Below, in pieces: positions 1 through 10,043 of a stretch of 64,000 nt of DNA. The first letter of the stretch is position 1, and every line of letters starts with the position of its first letter. The stretch is from Klebsiella oxytoca NBRC 105695 (GTDB taxonomy: Bacteria > Pseudomonadota > Gammaproteobacteria > Enterobacterales > Enterobacteriaceae). Both the position numbers and the translations under genes were made by a program. The notes beneath the pieces are model-generated. The model had not been told where the DNA came from and ran no database searches. It saw only the letters and a list, made by a program, of their open reading frames with translations. The stretch covers positions 1 to 64,000 of the forward strand of contig NZ_BCZK01000011.1 in the NCBI RefSeq assembly GCF_001598695.1. The letters are read 5' to 3'.

Positions 1-12
1 GCGTCCTTTTCC

Positions 13-1788
13 TTACGCCAGGGTCATCAGGGTGTCGCCCACCGCCACCGCGTCCCCGGATTTCACCGCGATACCGCGCACGGTCCCGGCCTGTGCAGCG
101 CGGATTTCGGTTTCCATCTTCATGGCTTCCAGAATCAGCAGCACGTCGCCTTCGGCCACCGTCTGGCCTTCCGCGGCAATGACCTTCCAGATAGTGCCCG
201 CCAGCGGCGCGGTCACCGGCGTGCCGGCGCCTGCCGGGGCGGCCGCCTGAGCCGGGGCGGAAGAGGCTGCCGGCGCGGCCGCCGTCAGCTGGCTGATATC
301 GCCGCCGTCGCTGACCTTCACCACAAAGGCCTTGCCCTCCACTTCCACGGTGTAGACGCCGGAGGCCGCCGGTTTAGCGGCTTTTGCCGCCGGTTTGACC
401 TCTTCAGCCTGCGGTACCGGCTCGAACGCCGCCGGGTTATTGCGATTCTCCAGGAACTTCAGGCCGATTTGCGGGAACAGGGCCACGGTCAGCACGTCAT
501 CGATGGCGTTCTCCGCCAGAACGATGCCCTTCTCCTGCGCCTGACGTTTCACGTCGGCTTCCAGCTGCGCCAGCTCCGGCTTCAGCAGGTCCGCCGGGCG
601 GCAGGTGATGGCTTCTGCCCCTTCCAGCACGCGGGCCTGCAATGCCGCATTCACCGGGACCGGGGTGTGGCCGTATTCGCCCTTCAGAATCCCGGCCGTT
701 TCCTTCGCGATGGTTTTGTAGCGCTCGCCGGTCAGCACGTTCAGCACCGCCTGGGTGCCGACAATCTGCGAGGTCGGGGTGACCAGCGGGATGAAACCGA
801 GGTCCTCGCGCACGCGGGGGATTTCCGCCAGCACCTCATCCAGACGGTGGGCGGCGTTCTGCTGCTTCAGCTGGCCCTCGAGGTTGGTGAGCATCCCGCC
901 CGGCACCTGGGCCACGAGGATACGGCTGTCGGTGCCCTTCAGCTGGCCTTCGAAGGCGTGGTATTTCCTGCGCACCTCGCGGAAGTACGCCGCGATGCTC
1001 TCCAGCCTGAGGATATCCAGCCCGGTGTCGTGCTCAGTACCCGCCAGCGTCGCCACCAGCGCCTCGGTGGCCGGGTGGCCGTAGGTGGCGCTCATGGAAG
1101 AGATGGCGGTATCAACGCCGTCGACGCCCGCCTCGATGGCCTTCAGCAGGGCCATCTCCGCCATCCCGGTGGTGGCATGAGCATGCAGGTGCAGGCGCAC
1201 GTCATAGCGTTTTTTGATTTCGCTGACCAGCGCAAAGGCGGCCCCCGGGGTGAGAATGCCCGACATGTCTTTAATCGCGATGGAGTCGACGCCGGTCTCC
1301 AGCAGCTGTTCAGTCAGGTCCAGCCAGGTCTGCAGGGTGTGGGCCGGACTGGTGGTGTAGGAGAGCGTGCCCTGAGCGTGGGCGCCGTGGCTGCGCACCG
1401 CCTGCAGGGCGGCTTTCATGTTGCGCGGGTCGTTCATGGCGTCGAAGACGCGGAACACGTCCATGCCGTTTTTGACGGCGCGCTCAACGAAGCGCTCCAC
1501 CACGTCATCGGCGTAGTGGCGGTAGCCGAGCAGGTTCTGGCCGCGGAGCAGCATCTGCAGCGGGGTCTTCGGCATGGCCTTTTTGAGCTCGCGCAGGCGG
1601 ACCCACGGGTCCTCGCCGAGGAAGCGGATGCAGGCGTCAAAGGTGGCGCCGCCCCAGCATTCGAGGGAGCCGTAGCCCACGTCGTCGAGCTGAGCGGCGA
1701 CGGGGAGCATATCGTCAAGGCGCAGGCGGGTGGCGAAAAGGGACTGGTGGGCGTCGCGCAGGACGACATCGGTAATGGCAACGGTCAT
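13..1788 (-). CDS. oadA: Oxaloacetate decarboxylase alpha subunit
   Basis: This is the carboxyltransferase and biotin carrier subunit of the Na+-pumping oxaloacetate decarboxylase, which splits oxaloacetate from citrate cleavage into pyruvate and CO2 while exporting Na+. The 591-residue protein has an N-terminal TIM-barrel carboxyltransferase domain opening with [13 protein letters not shown], and metal-site histidines in [12 protein letters not shown] middle conserved domain follows, then an Ala/Pro-rich linker at about 465-525, and a C-terminal biotinyl domain with the EAMKM motif; Lys557 is the expected biotinylation site. The start at 1788 has a strong GGAGG site. It lies 15 bp after oadG in the order citS-oadG-oadA; oadB should follow beyond the left edge. 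Length and domain order are normal for the family. Confidence 0.97.
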   Translation of the reverse strand: MTVAITDVVLRDAHQSLFATRLRLDDMLPVAAQLDDVGYGSLECWGGATFDACIRFLGEDPWVRLRELKKAMPKTPLQMLLRGQNLLGYRHYADDVVERFVERAVKNGMDVFRVFDAMNDPRNMKAALQAVRSHGAHAQGTLSYTTSPAHTLQTWLDLTEQLLETGVDSIAIKDMSGILTPGAAFALVSEIKKRYDVRLHLHAHATTGMAEMALLKAIEAGVDGVDTAISSMSATYGHPATEALVATLAGTEHDTGLDILRLESIAAYFREVRRKYHAFEGQLKGTDSRILVAQVPGGMLTNLEGQLKQQNAAHRLDEVLAEIPRVREDLGFIPLVTPTSQIVGTQAVLNVLTGERYKTIAKETAGILKGEYGHTPVPVNAALQARVLEGAEAITCRPADLLKPELAQLEADVKRQAQEKGIVLAENAIDDVLTVALFPQIGLKFLENRNNPAAFEPVPQAEEVKPAAKAAKPAASGVYTVEVEGKAFVVKVSDGGDISQLTAAAPAASSAPAQAAAPAGAGTPVTAPLAGTIWKVIAAEGQTVAEGDVLLILEAMKMETEIRAAQAGTVRGIAVKSGDAVAVGDTLMTLA

Positions 1789-1803
1789 GGATTCCTCCGT
1801 GAA

Positions 1804-2055
1804 TTAAGGGTTAAGGCGGCGATGGTGGTGGATGGCGGCGGCAATCACCGGCTTTAAGCGGGCGAAATCGTCAGCGTGCGCGGCGGCGGGCGCAGGTGCC
1901 GCCTTCGGCGCGACAGCCGGTTCGGGGAAGAAGCGGTTGACGGCGGCGGACATGCCCTGGATGGCGAAAATCAGCAGAAACAGAAACGCCAGCACGAACC
2001 CCATGCCGAGGAACATCAGGGTGAAGCCTTCACCCAGCAGTACAGCTTCAGTCAT
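1804..2055 (-). CDS. oadG: Oxaloacetate decarboxylase gamma subunit
   Basis: This is a small 83-residue membrane subunit of the oxaloacetate decarboxylase Na+ pump. In the family it anchors the alpha subunit to the membrane-embedded beta subunit. The sequence shows one hydrophobic N-terminal transmembrane helix at about residues 13-33. A Pro/Ala-rich linker and a short tail with HHHRR near the C-terminus follow; in the studied enzyme this tail binds zinc and contacts OadA. It sits between citS and oadA, 15 bp from oadA, as in the K. pneumoniae citS-oadGAB-citAB operon. The small size, single helix and position make the call secure. Confidence 0.93.
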   Translation of the reverse strand: MTEAVLLGEGFTLMFLGMGFVLAFLFLLIFAIQGMSAAVNRFFPEPAVAPKAAPAPAAAHADDFARLKPVIAAAIHHHRRLNP

Positions 2056-2215
2056 TGAAAAACCCTAAAGTAAGGGCACGACGGCGTGTTTGAAGGCTAA
2101 CCAAACGATACTTCCGGCTAAGGAGTAGGGTGGATTTCCCGAAGCCGCCCCCGGCTCTGGCCCCTAATTGGCATCGCTGTGGTTGACGCTCAAACATCGC
2201 CATCGTGCGTGTTGG

Positions 2216-3556
2216 TTACATCATCATGCCGAACACAATGCTGGCGATGACCAGCACAATACCGCCGCCCAGACGGGAGGAGATTTGCGCATAAGAGATA
2301 AGATTCATACGGTTACAGGCAGAGAGCACTTCCAGGTCGCCTGAGCCGCCGCGGTTAGCCATGCACAGGCCTGCGGTGATGGCGGATTCGATCGGGAAGA
2401 AGCCAATCATCCAGCCGCCGACGGCCGCCCCGACGACAGCACCTACAACGATTACCGCAGCGATGATGACGTTCGCGAAGGTAATCGCGTCGATAATTTC
2501 CTGCAGGTCGGTGTAGCACACGCCGACGCCGACCATCAGTACCCACAGCAGCTGCTTAGAGAAGAAGTCAGACAGGCGTTTGGCCCCGGCTTTGATCTCC
2601 GGCGAGCAGAGGCCGGAAGCATTCAGCGCCGCGACGATCAGCACCATCCAGGCGAAATAGTGGATTGAGACACCGCCAATGCTTGGCAAAATTTTCTTAG
2701 CAATGACGTAGGCCAGCAGGAAACAGGTGGTGGCGAGCACCAGGCCGACCGCCGTTTCGCGATGGGTAATCTGGCCTGCTTTTTCATCATCATCGACTTT
2801 AAAGGAGGCTTTACGTACCAGTTCGCCTTCCCCGCTCAGCCAGGTGTGTTTTTTACCGATAATATCGAGCAGTGCGGCAAAAACGATGGCGAAGATATTG
2901 GCGATGGTCAGAATGGCAATCGCGGTGGAGTAGTACTCTTCACGGGAGCGGCCGGTGACGGAGTGATAAATTTCGGACAGCGGAACCGCGCCTGCGCCGT
3001 TGCCGCCGCCCATAATCGGCAGAACGTACAGCATCATGATGCGGTCTACGGAAATACCGAAGCACAGGCCGATGATAATCCCGAAGATAGATGCGCCGAG
3101 GATCCCCATAAGGATCGTCGGAATATAACCCAGCAGCGATTTCAACAGCAGTTTACGGTTAACCGAGAGAATTGCGCCAGTTATCAAAACTGCGATGAAT
3201 AAGTTCAGGAAATTGCTTTTATCCATCACATTAGTGATTGCATCAATTTCTTTTTGGGTAAAAATGCCTGCGTAAACGAAATAAGCAGCTACGAGGAAGA
3301 TCATCACCGGCGCGCCGCCAATATATTTATTAAATATCGGCAGCCGTTTGCCAATTTCGCCAAAGATGGCGCCGATAATAAACATGATGGCGAAGCCGCC
3401 AACAATGTCGGTCGGCAGCGCGTTATAAAAATGTGAAAGTAGTAAAGTGATTAACGCAAACGCGTATAGCGGAAGCGGCATGCCGAAGATTTTAAACTTC
3501 AGCAGTTCACTTACACCATTTTTCTCCGTCGAAGGAGCCTGGCTCATATTAGTCAT
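2216..3556 (-). CDS. citS: Sodium/citrate symporter CitS
   Basis: This inner-membrane Na+-coupled citrate importer is the first step of citrate fermentation and belongs to the 2-hydroxycarboxylate transporter (2HCT) family. The 446-residue length matches the characterised K. pneumoniae protein. The two family re-entrant-loop signatures are visible as GGGNGAGAVP in the middle and RGGSGDLEV near the C-terminus. Arg428, in SSRLGGG, corresponds to the arginine linked to citrate binding. Many hydrophobic helices are present. The N-terminus (MTNMSQAPSTEKNG) and several loops differ from the K. pneumoniae sequence I remember, which suggests a related but distinct species. It is divergent from citC and heads the leftward oad operon, so it should be CitB- and CRP-controlled. 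Confidence 0.96.
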   Translation of the reverse strand: MTNMSQAPSTEKNGVSELLKFKIFGMPLPLYAFALITLLLSHFYNALPTDIVGGFAIMFIIGAIFGEIGKRLPIFNKYIGGAPVMIFLVAAYFVYAGIFTQKEIDAITNVMDKSNFLNLFIAVLITGAILSVNRKLLLKSLLGYIPTILMGILGASIFGIIIGLCFGISVDRIMMLYVLPIMGGGNGAGAVPLSEIYHSVTGRSREEYYSTAIAILTIANIFAIVFAALLDIIGKKHTWLSGEGELVRKASFKVDDDEKAGQITHRETAVGLVLATTCFLLAYVIAKKILPSIGGVSIHYFAWMVLIVAALNASGLCSPEIKAGAKRLSDFFSKQLLWVLMVGVGVCYTDLQEIIDAITFANVIIAAVIVVGAVVGAAVGGWMIGFFPIESAITAGLCMANRGGSGDLEVLSACNRMNLISYAQISSRLGGGIVLVIASIVFGMMM

Positions 3557-3647
3557 ATGACGTCACCCTGTTAAAAAAAGGAATAATGCCGTTAGAAAAA
3601 GCAATAATAGGACGGCGGCATAATAATAAAGATGCGCTACGGCGATA

Positions 3648-3663
3648 TGTGATTACGTTCACT
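3648..3663. promoter_or_regulatory. Predicted CRP site
   Basis: TGTGA-TTACGT-TCACT matches the CRP consensus TGTGA-N6-TCACA at 9 of 10 conserved positions. It lies near the middle of the citS/citC divergent region and fits the known catabolite control of these operons in K. pneumoniae. Confidence 0.75.
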
Positions 3664-3720
3664 GATTAGTCGTGTTTTTAATTAATTTAATTGTTTTTAT
3701 TCTTCTGAATTAATTAACAA

Positions 3721-3733
3721 CATAAAAACCATA
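3721..3733. promoter_or_regulatory. Candidate CitB-type box, copy 1
   Basis: The word CATAAAAACCATA lies in the A+T-rich part of the citS/citC region. The identical 13-mer occurs once more at 29521-29533, upstream of citW. Sharing between two citrate promoters, both next to CitB-type regulator systems, suggests a response-regulator binding site. The regulator assignment is inferred. Confidence 0.55.
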
Positions 3734-3834
3734 AAGCAAATTAAGGTACGGGGAAAAGTGTGATTCAAATAAAAGAACCGCTACGGGAACGGTGGCGAAA
3801 TACAGCTCGTTTTGGTCAATGAAGCGCGAAAAAA

Positions 3835-4863
3835 ATGAATCTGATATTAAAACGCGTCGTGGTACAGAAAGATCCCCGGCGGCGAGAGGCCGTTGACCTC
3901 TTTCTTCATCAGCATCAGCTCTCGCTCGAGGCGGATTGCGAAATAGTGATTGTCGCCGAGTACCAGCGGCGCATTGTTGGCTGCGGCGCGATTGCCGGAT
4001 GCGTGCTGAAGTGCATTGCCGTCGACCCGTCGCTGCAGGGAGAAGGGCTTAGCCTGAAGCTGCTGACTGAACTGATGACCCTGGCGTATGAGCTGGGCCG
4101 CAGCGAGCTGTTTCTGTTCACTAAACCTTATAACGCGGCCCTCTTTTCCTGCGCCGGTTTCTGGCCTATCGCCCGTGCGGGCGACAGGGCCGTTTTGATG
4201 GAGAACAGCCGCGAACGCCTGGCCCGCTATTGCCGCCAGCTCAGGATGTATCGCCAGCCCGGAGAAAAAATCGGCGCCATCGTAATGAACGCCAATCCCT
4301 TTACGCTGGGGCATCGCTGGCTGGTGGAGCAAGCCGCTCGCCAGTGCGACTGGCTGCATCTTTTCGTGGTGAAGGAAGATGCTTCATTTTTCAGCTACCA
4401 GGATCGCGTGGCGCTGATCGAGCAGGGGATCGCCGGGATCGATAACGTGACCCTGCATCCGGGATCGTCCTATCTGATCTCGCGCGCCACTTTCCCCGGC
4501 TACTTCCTGAAAGACAAAGGCGTGGTTGACGATTGCCACTGCCAGATCGATCTGCAGCTGTTTCGCGAACATTTAGCTCCGGCGCTGGGGGTCACCCACC
4601 GCTTTGTCGGCAGCGAACCGCTGTGCGAATTAACCCGTAATTACAACCTGCGTATGCGACAGCTGCTGGAAGTGCCCGGCGACGCGCCGACCATTGAAGT
4701 GGTTGAGCTGGCGCGGGTTGAGAAAGAGGGCGCGCCGATTTCCGCTTCCCGGGTGCGCAAGCTGTATCAGCAGCGCCAGTGGTCGGCTATCGAGCCGCTG
4801 GTACCGCCGGGAACGCTCGCTTTTCTGATGCATCTGGCGGAAAGCGAACGCCAGACCGCCTGA
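3835..4863 (+). CDS. citC: [Citrate (pro-3S)-lyase] ligase
   Basis: CitC acetylates the thiol of the citrate lyase prosthetic group, using acetate and ATP, and so activates the enzyme. The 342-residue protein has an N-terminal acetyltransferase-like half (about 1-120; GCGAIAGCVLKCIAV and QGEGLSLKLL) and a C-terminal nucleotidyltransferase domain. The latter shows NANPFTLGHRWLV, with the GH of the HxGH-type nucleotide site, and ISASRVRKL near residue 303. I use the ATG at 3835; its ribosome site is weak, and an upstream ATG at 3819 is in another frame. It is the first gene of citCDEFG. Confidence 0.94.
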   Translation: MNLILKRVVVQKDPRRREAVDLFLHQHQLSLEADCEIVIVAEYQRRIVGCGAIAGCVLKCIAVDPSLQGEGLSLKLLTELMTLAYELGRSELFLFTKPYNAALFSCAGFWPIARAGDRAVLMENSRERLARYCRQLRMYRQPGEKIGAIVMNANPFTLGHRWLVEQAARQCDWLHLFVVKEDASFFSYQDRVALIEQGIAGIDNVTLHPGSSYLISRATFPGYFLKDKGVVDDCHCQIDLQLFREHLAPALGVTHRFVGSEPLCELTRNYNLRMRQLLEVPGDAPTIEVVELARVEKEGAPISASRVRKLYQQRQWSAIEPLVPPGTLAFLMHLAESERQTA

Positions 4864-4893
4864 TTTTACCGCCATAACTAAGGATCAGCCTCT

Positions 4894-5187
4894 ATGGAAA
4901 TGATGATTGACGCCCTGGCCGGCACGCTGGAGTCCAGCGATGTGATGGTCAGGATTGGGCCTGCGAATGAGCCAGGTATTCAGCTTGAAATCGACAGCAT
5001 TGTGAAGCAGCAGTTTGGCGCGGCGATTGAACGCGTCGTCAGAGAGACGCTGACCCAGCTTGGCGTTACCCGGGCGAACGTCGTCGTCGATGATAAAGGC
5101 GCGCTCGAATGCGTGCTGAAGGCTCGCGTCCAGGCCGCAGCGCTGCGCGCGGCGCAACAATCTCAACCGCAATGGAGCCAGCTATGA
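4894..5187 (+). CDS. citD: Citrate lyase acyl carrier protein (gamma subunit)
   Basis: This 97-residue acyl carrier protein of citrate lyase carries the 2'-(5''-phosphoribosyl)-3'-dephospho-CoA arm. Ser14, in AGTLESSD, aligns with the serine that receives the prosthetic group. The downstream [10 protein letters not shown] segment is also characteristic of the family. An AAGGA ribosome site precedes the ATG. The stop codon overlaps the start of citE as ATGA, which implies translational coupling. The transferase that charges it (CitX) is encoded 26 kb away in this window, not in this operon. Confidence 0.95.
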   Translation: MEMMIDALAGTLESSDVMVRIGPANEPGIQLEIDSIVKQQFGAAIERVVRETLTQLGVTRANVVVDDKGALECVLKARVQAAALRAAQQSQPQWSQL

Positions 5188-6053
5188 AACCTCGTCGCAG
5201 TATGCTGTTTATCCCCGGCGCCAACGCCGCGATGTTAAGCACCTCTTTTGTCTACGGCGCTGACGCGGTGATGTTTGACCTCGAAGACGCCGTCTCGCTA
5301 CGAGAAAAAGATACCGCTCGCCTGCTGGTGCATCATGCGCTCCAGCATCCGCTCTACCGGGATGTGGAAACCGTGGTGCGTATTAACCCGCTCAGCACGC
5401 CGTTCGGCCTTGCCGACCTTGAGGCGGTGGTGCGGGCTGGCGTCGACATGGTGCGTCTGCCGAAAACCGATAGCAAAGAAGATATTCATGAGCTGGAGGC
5501 TCACGTCGAACGTATTGAGCGCGAGTGCGGCCGGGAGGTGGGCAGCACCAAATTAATGGCGGCGATTGAGTCGGCGCTGGGCGTGGTGAACGCGGTAGAA
5601 ATCGCCCGCGCCAGTCCGCGTCTGTCGGCCATTGCGCTGGCGGCCTTCGACTACGTCATGGATATGGGGACCTGCCGCGGCGACGGCACGGAGCTGTTCT
5701 ACGCCCGCTGCGCGGTGCTGCACGCGGCCCGCGTCGCCGGAATCGCGGCCTATGACGTCGTGTGGTCGGACATTAACAATGAAGAGGGTTTCCTCGCGGA
5801 AGCGAATCTGGCGAAAAATCTCGGCTTTAACGGCAAATCGCTGGTTAACCCGCGCCAGATTGAGCTGCTGCACCAGGTTTATGCCCCAACGCTGAAAGAA
5901 GTTGAGCATGCGCGGGACGTCATCGCGGCGGCGGAAGAGGCGGAAGAACGCGGACTCGGCGTGGTCTCGCTAAACGGCAAGATGATAGATGGACCGATTA
6001 TCGATCATGCGCGCAAAGTCGTGGCGCTGTCGGCTTCCGGCATTCGTGATTAA
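5184..6053 (+). CDS. citE: Citrate lyase beta subunit (citryl-CoA lyase)
   Basis: CitE cleaves the citryl-thioester on the acyl carrier protein to oxaloacetate and regenerates acetyl-ACP. I place the start at 5184 ([14 protein letters not shown]), which gives the usual 289 residues and a 4-base ATGA overlap with citD; an upstream in-frame ATG at 5172 is inside citD. CitE/HpcH-family signatures are visible: LFIPGAN near the N-terminus, [16 protein letters not shown], and the [14 protein letters not shown] and [12 protein letters not shown] segments. It is the third gene of the citCDEFG operon. Confidence 0.96.
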   Translation: MKPRRSMLFIPGANAAMLSTSFVYGADAVMFDLEDAVSLREKDTARLLVHHALQHPLYRDVETVVRINPLSTPFGLADLEAVVRAGVDMVRLPKTDSKEDIHELEAHVERIERECGREVGSTKLMAAIESALGVVNAVEIARASPRLSAIALAAFDYVMDMGTCRGDGTELFYARCAVLHAARVAGIAAYDVVWSDINNEEGFLAEANLAKNLGFNGKSLVNPRQIELLHQVYAPTLKEVEHARDVIAAAEEAEERGLGVVSLNGKMIDGPIIDHARKVVALSASGIRD

Positions 6054-6063
6054 GGAGGAAATA

Positions 6064-7590
6064 ATGAAAGAGACCGTGGCAATGCTTAATCAACAGTACG
6101 TCATGCCGGAAGGATTAGAACCTTACGCAGGGGTAACGGCAAAGAGTCCGTGGCTGGCCAGTGAAAGCGAAAAGCGGCAGCGTAAAGTCTGCGCTTCGCT
6201 GGAGGAGGCGATTCGCCGCTCCGGGCTGCAAAACGGTATGACCATCTCCTTCCATCACGCGTTTCGCGGCGGTGACAAGGTGGTCAATATGGTGGTGGCG
6301 AAGCTGGCTGAAATGGGCTTTCGCGATCTGACGCTGGCCTCAAGCTCGCTGATCGACGCCCACTGGCCGCTGATCGAGCACATAAAAAACGGCGTGATCC
6401 GGCAGATTTACACCTCCGGTCTGCGCGGGAAGCTGGGGGAAGAGATCTCCGCCGGGCTGATGGAAAACCCGGTACAAATCCATTCCCACGGCGGCCGGGC
6501 GTATTTAGTGCAAACCGGTGAGCTAACCATTGACGTGGCGTTCCTCGGCGTGCCGTGCTGCGATGAATATGGCAACGCCAACGGCTTTAGCGGTAAATCC
6601 CGCTGCGGCTCGCTGGGTTACGCTAAAGTGGATGCCGATGCCGCCAGATGCGTGGTACTGCTGACCGAAGAGTGGGTGGATTATCCGAACTATCCGGCCA
6701 GCATCGCCCAGGATCAGGTGGATCTGATCGTGCAGGTTGATGAAGTCGGCGATCCGGCGAAAATCACCGCTGGCGCGATCCGTCTGACCAGCAACCCACG
6801 CGAGCTGCTGATCGCCCGCCAGGCGGCCAAAGTCATCGAACATTCGGGCTACTTCAAAGAGGGCTTCTCTTTGCAAACCGGTACCGGCGGCGCATCGCTG
6901 GCGGTAACCCGCTTCCTCGAAGATAAGATGCGTCGTAACAATATCACCGCCAGCTTTGGTTTGGGCGGGATTACCGGCACGATGGTCGATCTGCATGAAA
7001 AGGGCTTGATCAAAGCGCTGCTGGATACCCAATCTTTCGACGGCGATGCCGCCCGTTCGCTGGCGAACAACCCTAACCATATCGAAATTTCCGCTAATCA
7101 GTACGCCAATCCCGGTTCGAAAGGGATCTCCTGCGAACGCCTGAATGTGGTGATGCTCAGCGCGCTGGAAATCGACACCGGATTTAACGTTAACGTGATG
7201 ACCGGCTCCAACGGTGTCCTGCGCGGGGCGTCCGGCGGCCATAGCGATACGGCGGCAGGCGCGGATTTAACCATTATCACCGCGCCGCTGGTGCGTGGGC
7301 GTATTCCGTGCGTGGTGGAGAAAGTCCTGACTCGCGTCACGCCGGGGGCCAGCGTGGATGTGCTGGTGACCGACCACGGTATTGCTGTTAACCCGGCGCG
7401 TCAGGACCTGATTGATAACCTGCGTAACGCGGGCATCCAGCTCATGACCATCGAAGAGCTACAGCAGCGCGCCGAACTGTTGACCGGCAAGCCTGATCCG
7501 ATCGAATTCACCGATCGGGTCGTGGCCGTGGTGCGCTATCGCGATGGTTCGGTGATCGACGTGATTCGTCAGGTTAAAACCGCTGGTTAA
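6064..7590 (+). CDS. citF: Citrate lyase alpha subunit (citrate:acetyl-ACP transferase)
   Basis: CitF exchanges the acetyl group on the acyl carrier protein for citrate, forming citryl-ACP for CitE. The start at 6064 (MKETVAMLNQQY) follows a perfect AGGAGG and gives 508 residues, the normal size. Family segments include ISFHHAFRGGDKVVNMV, IHSHGGRAYLVQTGEL and GFSLQTGTGGASLAV. The CoA-transferase-like catalytic half carries GSNGVLRGASGGHSDTAAGADL. It sits 10 bp after citE and 19 bp before citG. Nothing looks truncated. Confidence 0.96.
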   Translation: MKETVAMLNQQYVMPEGLEPYAGVTAKSPWLASESEKRQRKVCASLEEAIRRSGLQNGMTISFHHAFRGGDKVVNMVVAKLAEMGFRDLTLASSSLIDAHWPLIEHIKNGVIRQIYTSGLRGKLGEEISAGLMENPVQIHSHGGRAYLVQTGELTIDVAFLGVPCCDEYGNANGFSGKSRCGSLGYAKVDADAARCVVLLTEEWVDYPNYPASIAQDQVDLIVQVDEVGDPAKITAGAIRLTSNPRELLIARQAAKVIEHSGYFKEGFSLQTGTGGASLAVTRFLEDKMRRNNITASFGLGGITGTMVDLHEKGLIKALLDTQSFDGDAARSLANNPNHIEISANQYANPGSKGISCERLNVVMLSALEIDTGFNVNVMTGSNGVLRGASGGHSDTAAGADLTIITAPLVRGRIPCVVEKVLTRVTPGASVDVLVTDHGIAVNPARQDLIDNLRNAGIQLMTIEELQQRAELLTGKPDPIEFTDRVVAVVRYRDGSVIDVIRQVKTAG

Positions 7591-7609
7591 ACGCGCTGAG
7601 GAGAAAGGC

Positions 7610-8518
7610 ATGAGCGAAGTGATAATAAGCCAGCATCGGCCATTGAGCCGTCAAACGGTGACGGCTGAGGAGATGGTTTCTCGCGTGGGACGGGCGCTAC
7701 TGACTGAAGTTCGCCTGACGCCGAAGCCGGGTCTGGTGGATATTCGTAATGCTGGCGCGCATCGGGATATGGATCTGGCCACCTTTGAGGCCAGTACGGC
7801 GGTTGTCGCCCCGTGGATGGAGAAGTTTTTCATTATGGGACACGACACCGCCAATATCACGCCGGAACAGGTGTTGACGATGCTGCGTCCAGTGGGCATG
7901 GCCTGCGAGACGGATATGCTGGAAGCCACCGGCGGGGTGAACACCCATCGCGGCGCGATCTTCGCTTTTGGCCTGCTCTGCGCGGCGGCGGGAAGACTGG
8001 TTGCCAGAGGGGAGCCGGTTGAACAGCATCGGGTTTGCGATCAGGTGGCCCGATTCTGTCGCGGCCTGGTGGCGCGCGAGCTCTCCTTCTCTGAAGGAAA
8101 GAAGGTGAGCAAAGGCGAAGGGCATTTCCTGCGCTACGGGCTCTCCGGCGCCAGAGGCGAAGCGGAAAGCGGCTTTCACACCGTGCGCACTCAGGCGATG
8201 CCGGTATTCAATCGCGTCATGGCGAATACCGGCGACGCCAATCTGGCGTTATTGCAGACCCTGCTGCATCTGATGGCCTGGAATGACGATACCAATCTGG
8301 TATCGCGCGGTGGGCTGGAAGGGCTGAATTTTGTTCAGCAGCAGGCGCAAAAGCTGCTGTGGGAAGGCGGAGTGCTGGCCGATGGCGGGCTGGAAGCGCT
8401 GCGCCAGCTCGATGATGAACTGATTGTTCGCCATCTTAGCCCTGGCGGCAGCGCTGACCTGCTGGCGGTAACCTGGTTCCTGTCTGGTTTTCCTGCCGGG
8501 GAGATGTTCCTGCATTAA
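7610..8518 (+). CDS. citG: Triphosphoribosyl-dephospho-CoA synthase
   Basis: CitG joins ATP and dephospho-CoA to make the precursor of the citrate lyase prosthetic group. The 302-residue protein shows the family motifs LTPKPGLVDIRNAGAHRDMD near residues 36-55, EATGGVNTHRGAIF, and HLMAWNDDTNLVSRGG in the second half. A GAGGAGAAAGGC ribosome site precedes the ATG. It closes the citCDEFG operon. CitG makes the precursor while CitX attaches it; the two are fused or adjacent in many bacteria but separated here. Confidence 0.95.
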   Translation: MSEVIISQHRPLSRQTVTAEEMVSRVGRALLTEVRLTPKPGLVDIRNAGAHRDMDLATFEASTAVVAPWMEKFFIMGHDTANITPEQVLTMLRPVGMACETDMLEATGGVNTHRGAIFAFGLLCAAAGRLVARGEPVEQHRVCDQVARFCRGLVARELSFSEGKKVSKGEGHFLRYGLSGARGEAESGFHTVRTQAMPVFNRVMANTGDANLALLQTLLHLMAWNDDTNLVSRGGLEGLNFVQQQAQKLLWEGGVLADGGLEALRQLDDELIVRHLSPGGSADLLAVTWFLSGFPAGEMFLH

Positions 8519-8749
8519 TTGCCCGGTTTTTCATCGATAGCTGACCCCGGATTGACCTGCACATGGCTGAACCGGGGTTCCAGCCCATTTGTTCATTCCT
8601 TCTCTCTGCCCAATGGCCGATTCCCGGCATAATCGTATAGTTTTTACTGATATCGGCGGCAGTTTGTCATAAATTTCTAATTATCGGTGTTTTTGAGTAG
8701 CGGCTCATCGTTGAGCTGGTTACTCTGAAAACAATTTACGTAGTGTTAA

Positions 8750-9586
<837 letters not shown>

Positions 9587-9640
9587 CGATTATTACCCAT
9601 CGTGATGTGGTTATTGCTTTCAATAAGTAATTGATTGCAA

Positions 9641-9672
9641 GGGGCAATGCTTTATTGCCCTTCTTTATTTTT
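9641..9672 (+). terminator. Rho-independent terminator after dapB
   Basis: GGGCAAT (9642-9648) pairs with ATTGCCC (9654-9660) across a short loop. A T-rich run (TTCTTTATTTTTT) follows. Confidence 0.8.
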
Positions 9673-9751
9673 TGATTTTTGCGATTTTTATTGGCTGAAC
9701 TCTTCAAAAAAATACATTATCTACCATAATTTTGTTGTTTTATTGTAAATT

Positions 9752-9767
9752 TTGACCATCCGGTCCA
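9752..9767. promoter_or_regulatory. RutR-type operator upstream of carAB
   Basis: TTGACCATCCGGTCCA is very close to the palindromic RutR consensus TTGACCA-N2-TGGTCAA. RutR activates the carAB pyrimidine promoter in E. coli from a site in this position. Confidence 0.75.
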
Positions 9768-9808
9768 CTTTTTTACACCTTGAGCGCAGTTTTTACACTC
9801 TTCCGCCT

Positions 9809-9824
9809 CCGCAAGCGTTTTCCC
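9809..9824. promoter_or_regulatory. PurR-type operator upstream of carAB P1
   Basis: CCGCAAGCGTTTTCCC matches the PurR box (ACGCAAACGTTTTCNT) at nearly all positions. It sits about 100 bp upstream of P1, as in E. coli, where purines reduce carAB expression. Confidence 0.7.
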
Positions 9825-9909
9825 AGGCGAGTTAGTTGATCTTTTTGCCGCTTAAAGCAGAGATTACAGAGTAGTCGCCTGAAACAAGATTAAAAATATC
9901 CGCTTTAAG

Positions 9910-9938
9910 TTGACTTTTACCCGCCATCTCTCCAGAAT
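9910..9938 (+). promoter_or_regulatory. carAB promoter P1
   Basis: A -35 element TTGACT (9910-9915) and a -10 element CAGAAT (9933-9938) are separated by 17 bp. In E. coli the equivalent upstream promoter is controlled by pyrimidines. Confidence 0.7.
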
Positions 9939-9972
9939 GCCGCCGTTTGCCAAAATTCTGCGGGCAACAGAT

Positions 9973-10031
9973 TTGCATTGATTCAGATCTACATTATGAA
10001 TTAATATGCAAATAAAGTGAGTGGATATTCT
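9973..10031 (+). promoter_or_regulatory. carAB promoter P2 with two ARG boxes
   Basis: The -35 TTGCAT (9973-9978) and -10 TATGAA (9995-10000) overlap ARG box 1, TGAATTAATATGCA (9997-10010). ARG box 2 is TGAGTGGATATTCT (10018-10031). The pair matches the ArgR operator arrangement of E. coli carP2, so arginine should repress this promoter. Confidence 0.78.
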
Positions 10032-10043
10032 CTGGAGGGTGTT

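Larger units (their letters stand above)
3557..3834. promoter_or_regulatory. Divergent citS/citC control region
   Basis: These 278 bp between divergently transcribed citS and citC are markedly A+T-rich in the middle (about 3660-3770). They hold a near-consensus CRP site and several (A/T)TAAAAAC-type words in both orientations, at about 3674-3680, 3693-3700 and 3722-3730. In K. pneumoniae, CitB binds A+T-rich targets in exactly this interval and CRP also acts there. The assignment to CitB here is by synteny and base composition, not by a tested motif. Confidence 0.8.

Noticed and set aside
469-1857. A 462-codon open frame opposite oadA, and similar long frames opposite rapA, araB and polB
   Set aside because: All lie inside well-conserved genes on the other strand, show no family motifs and have the typical shadow-frame composition.
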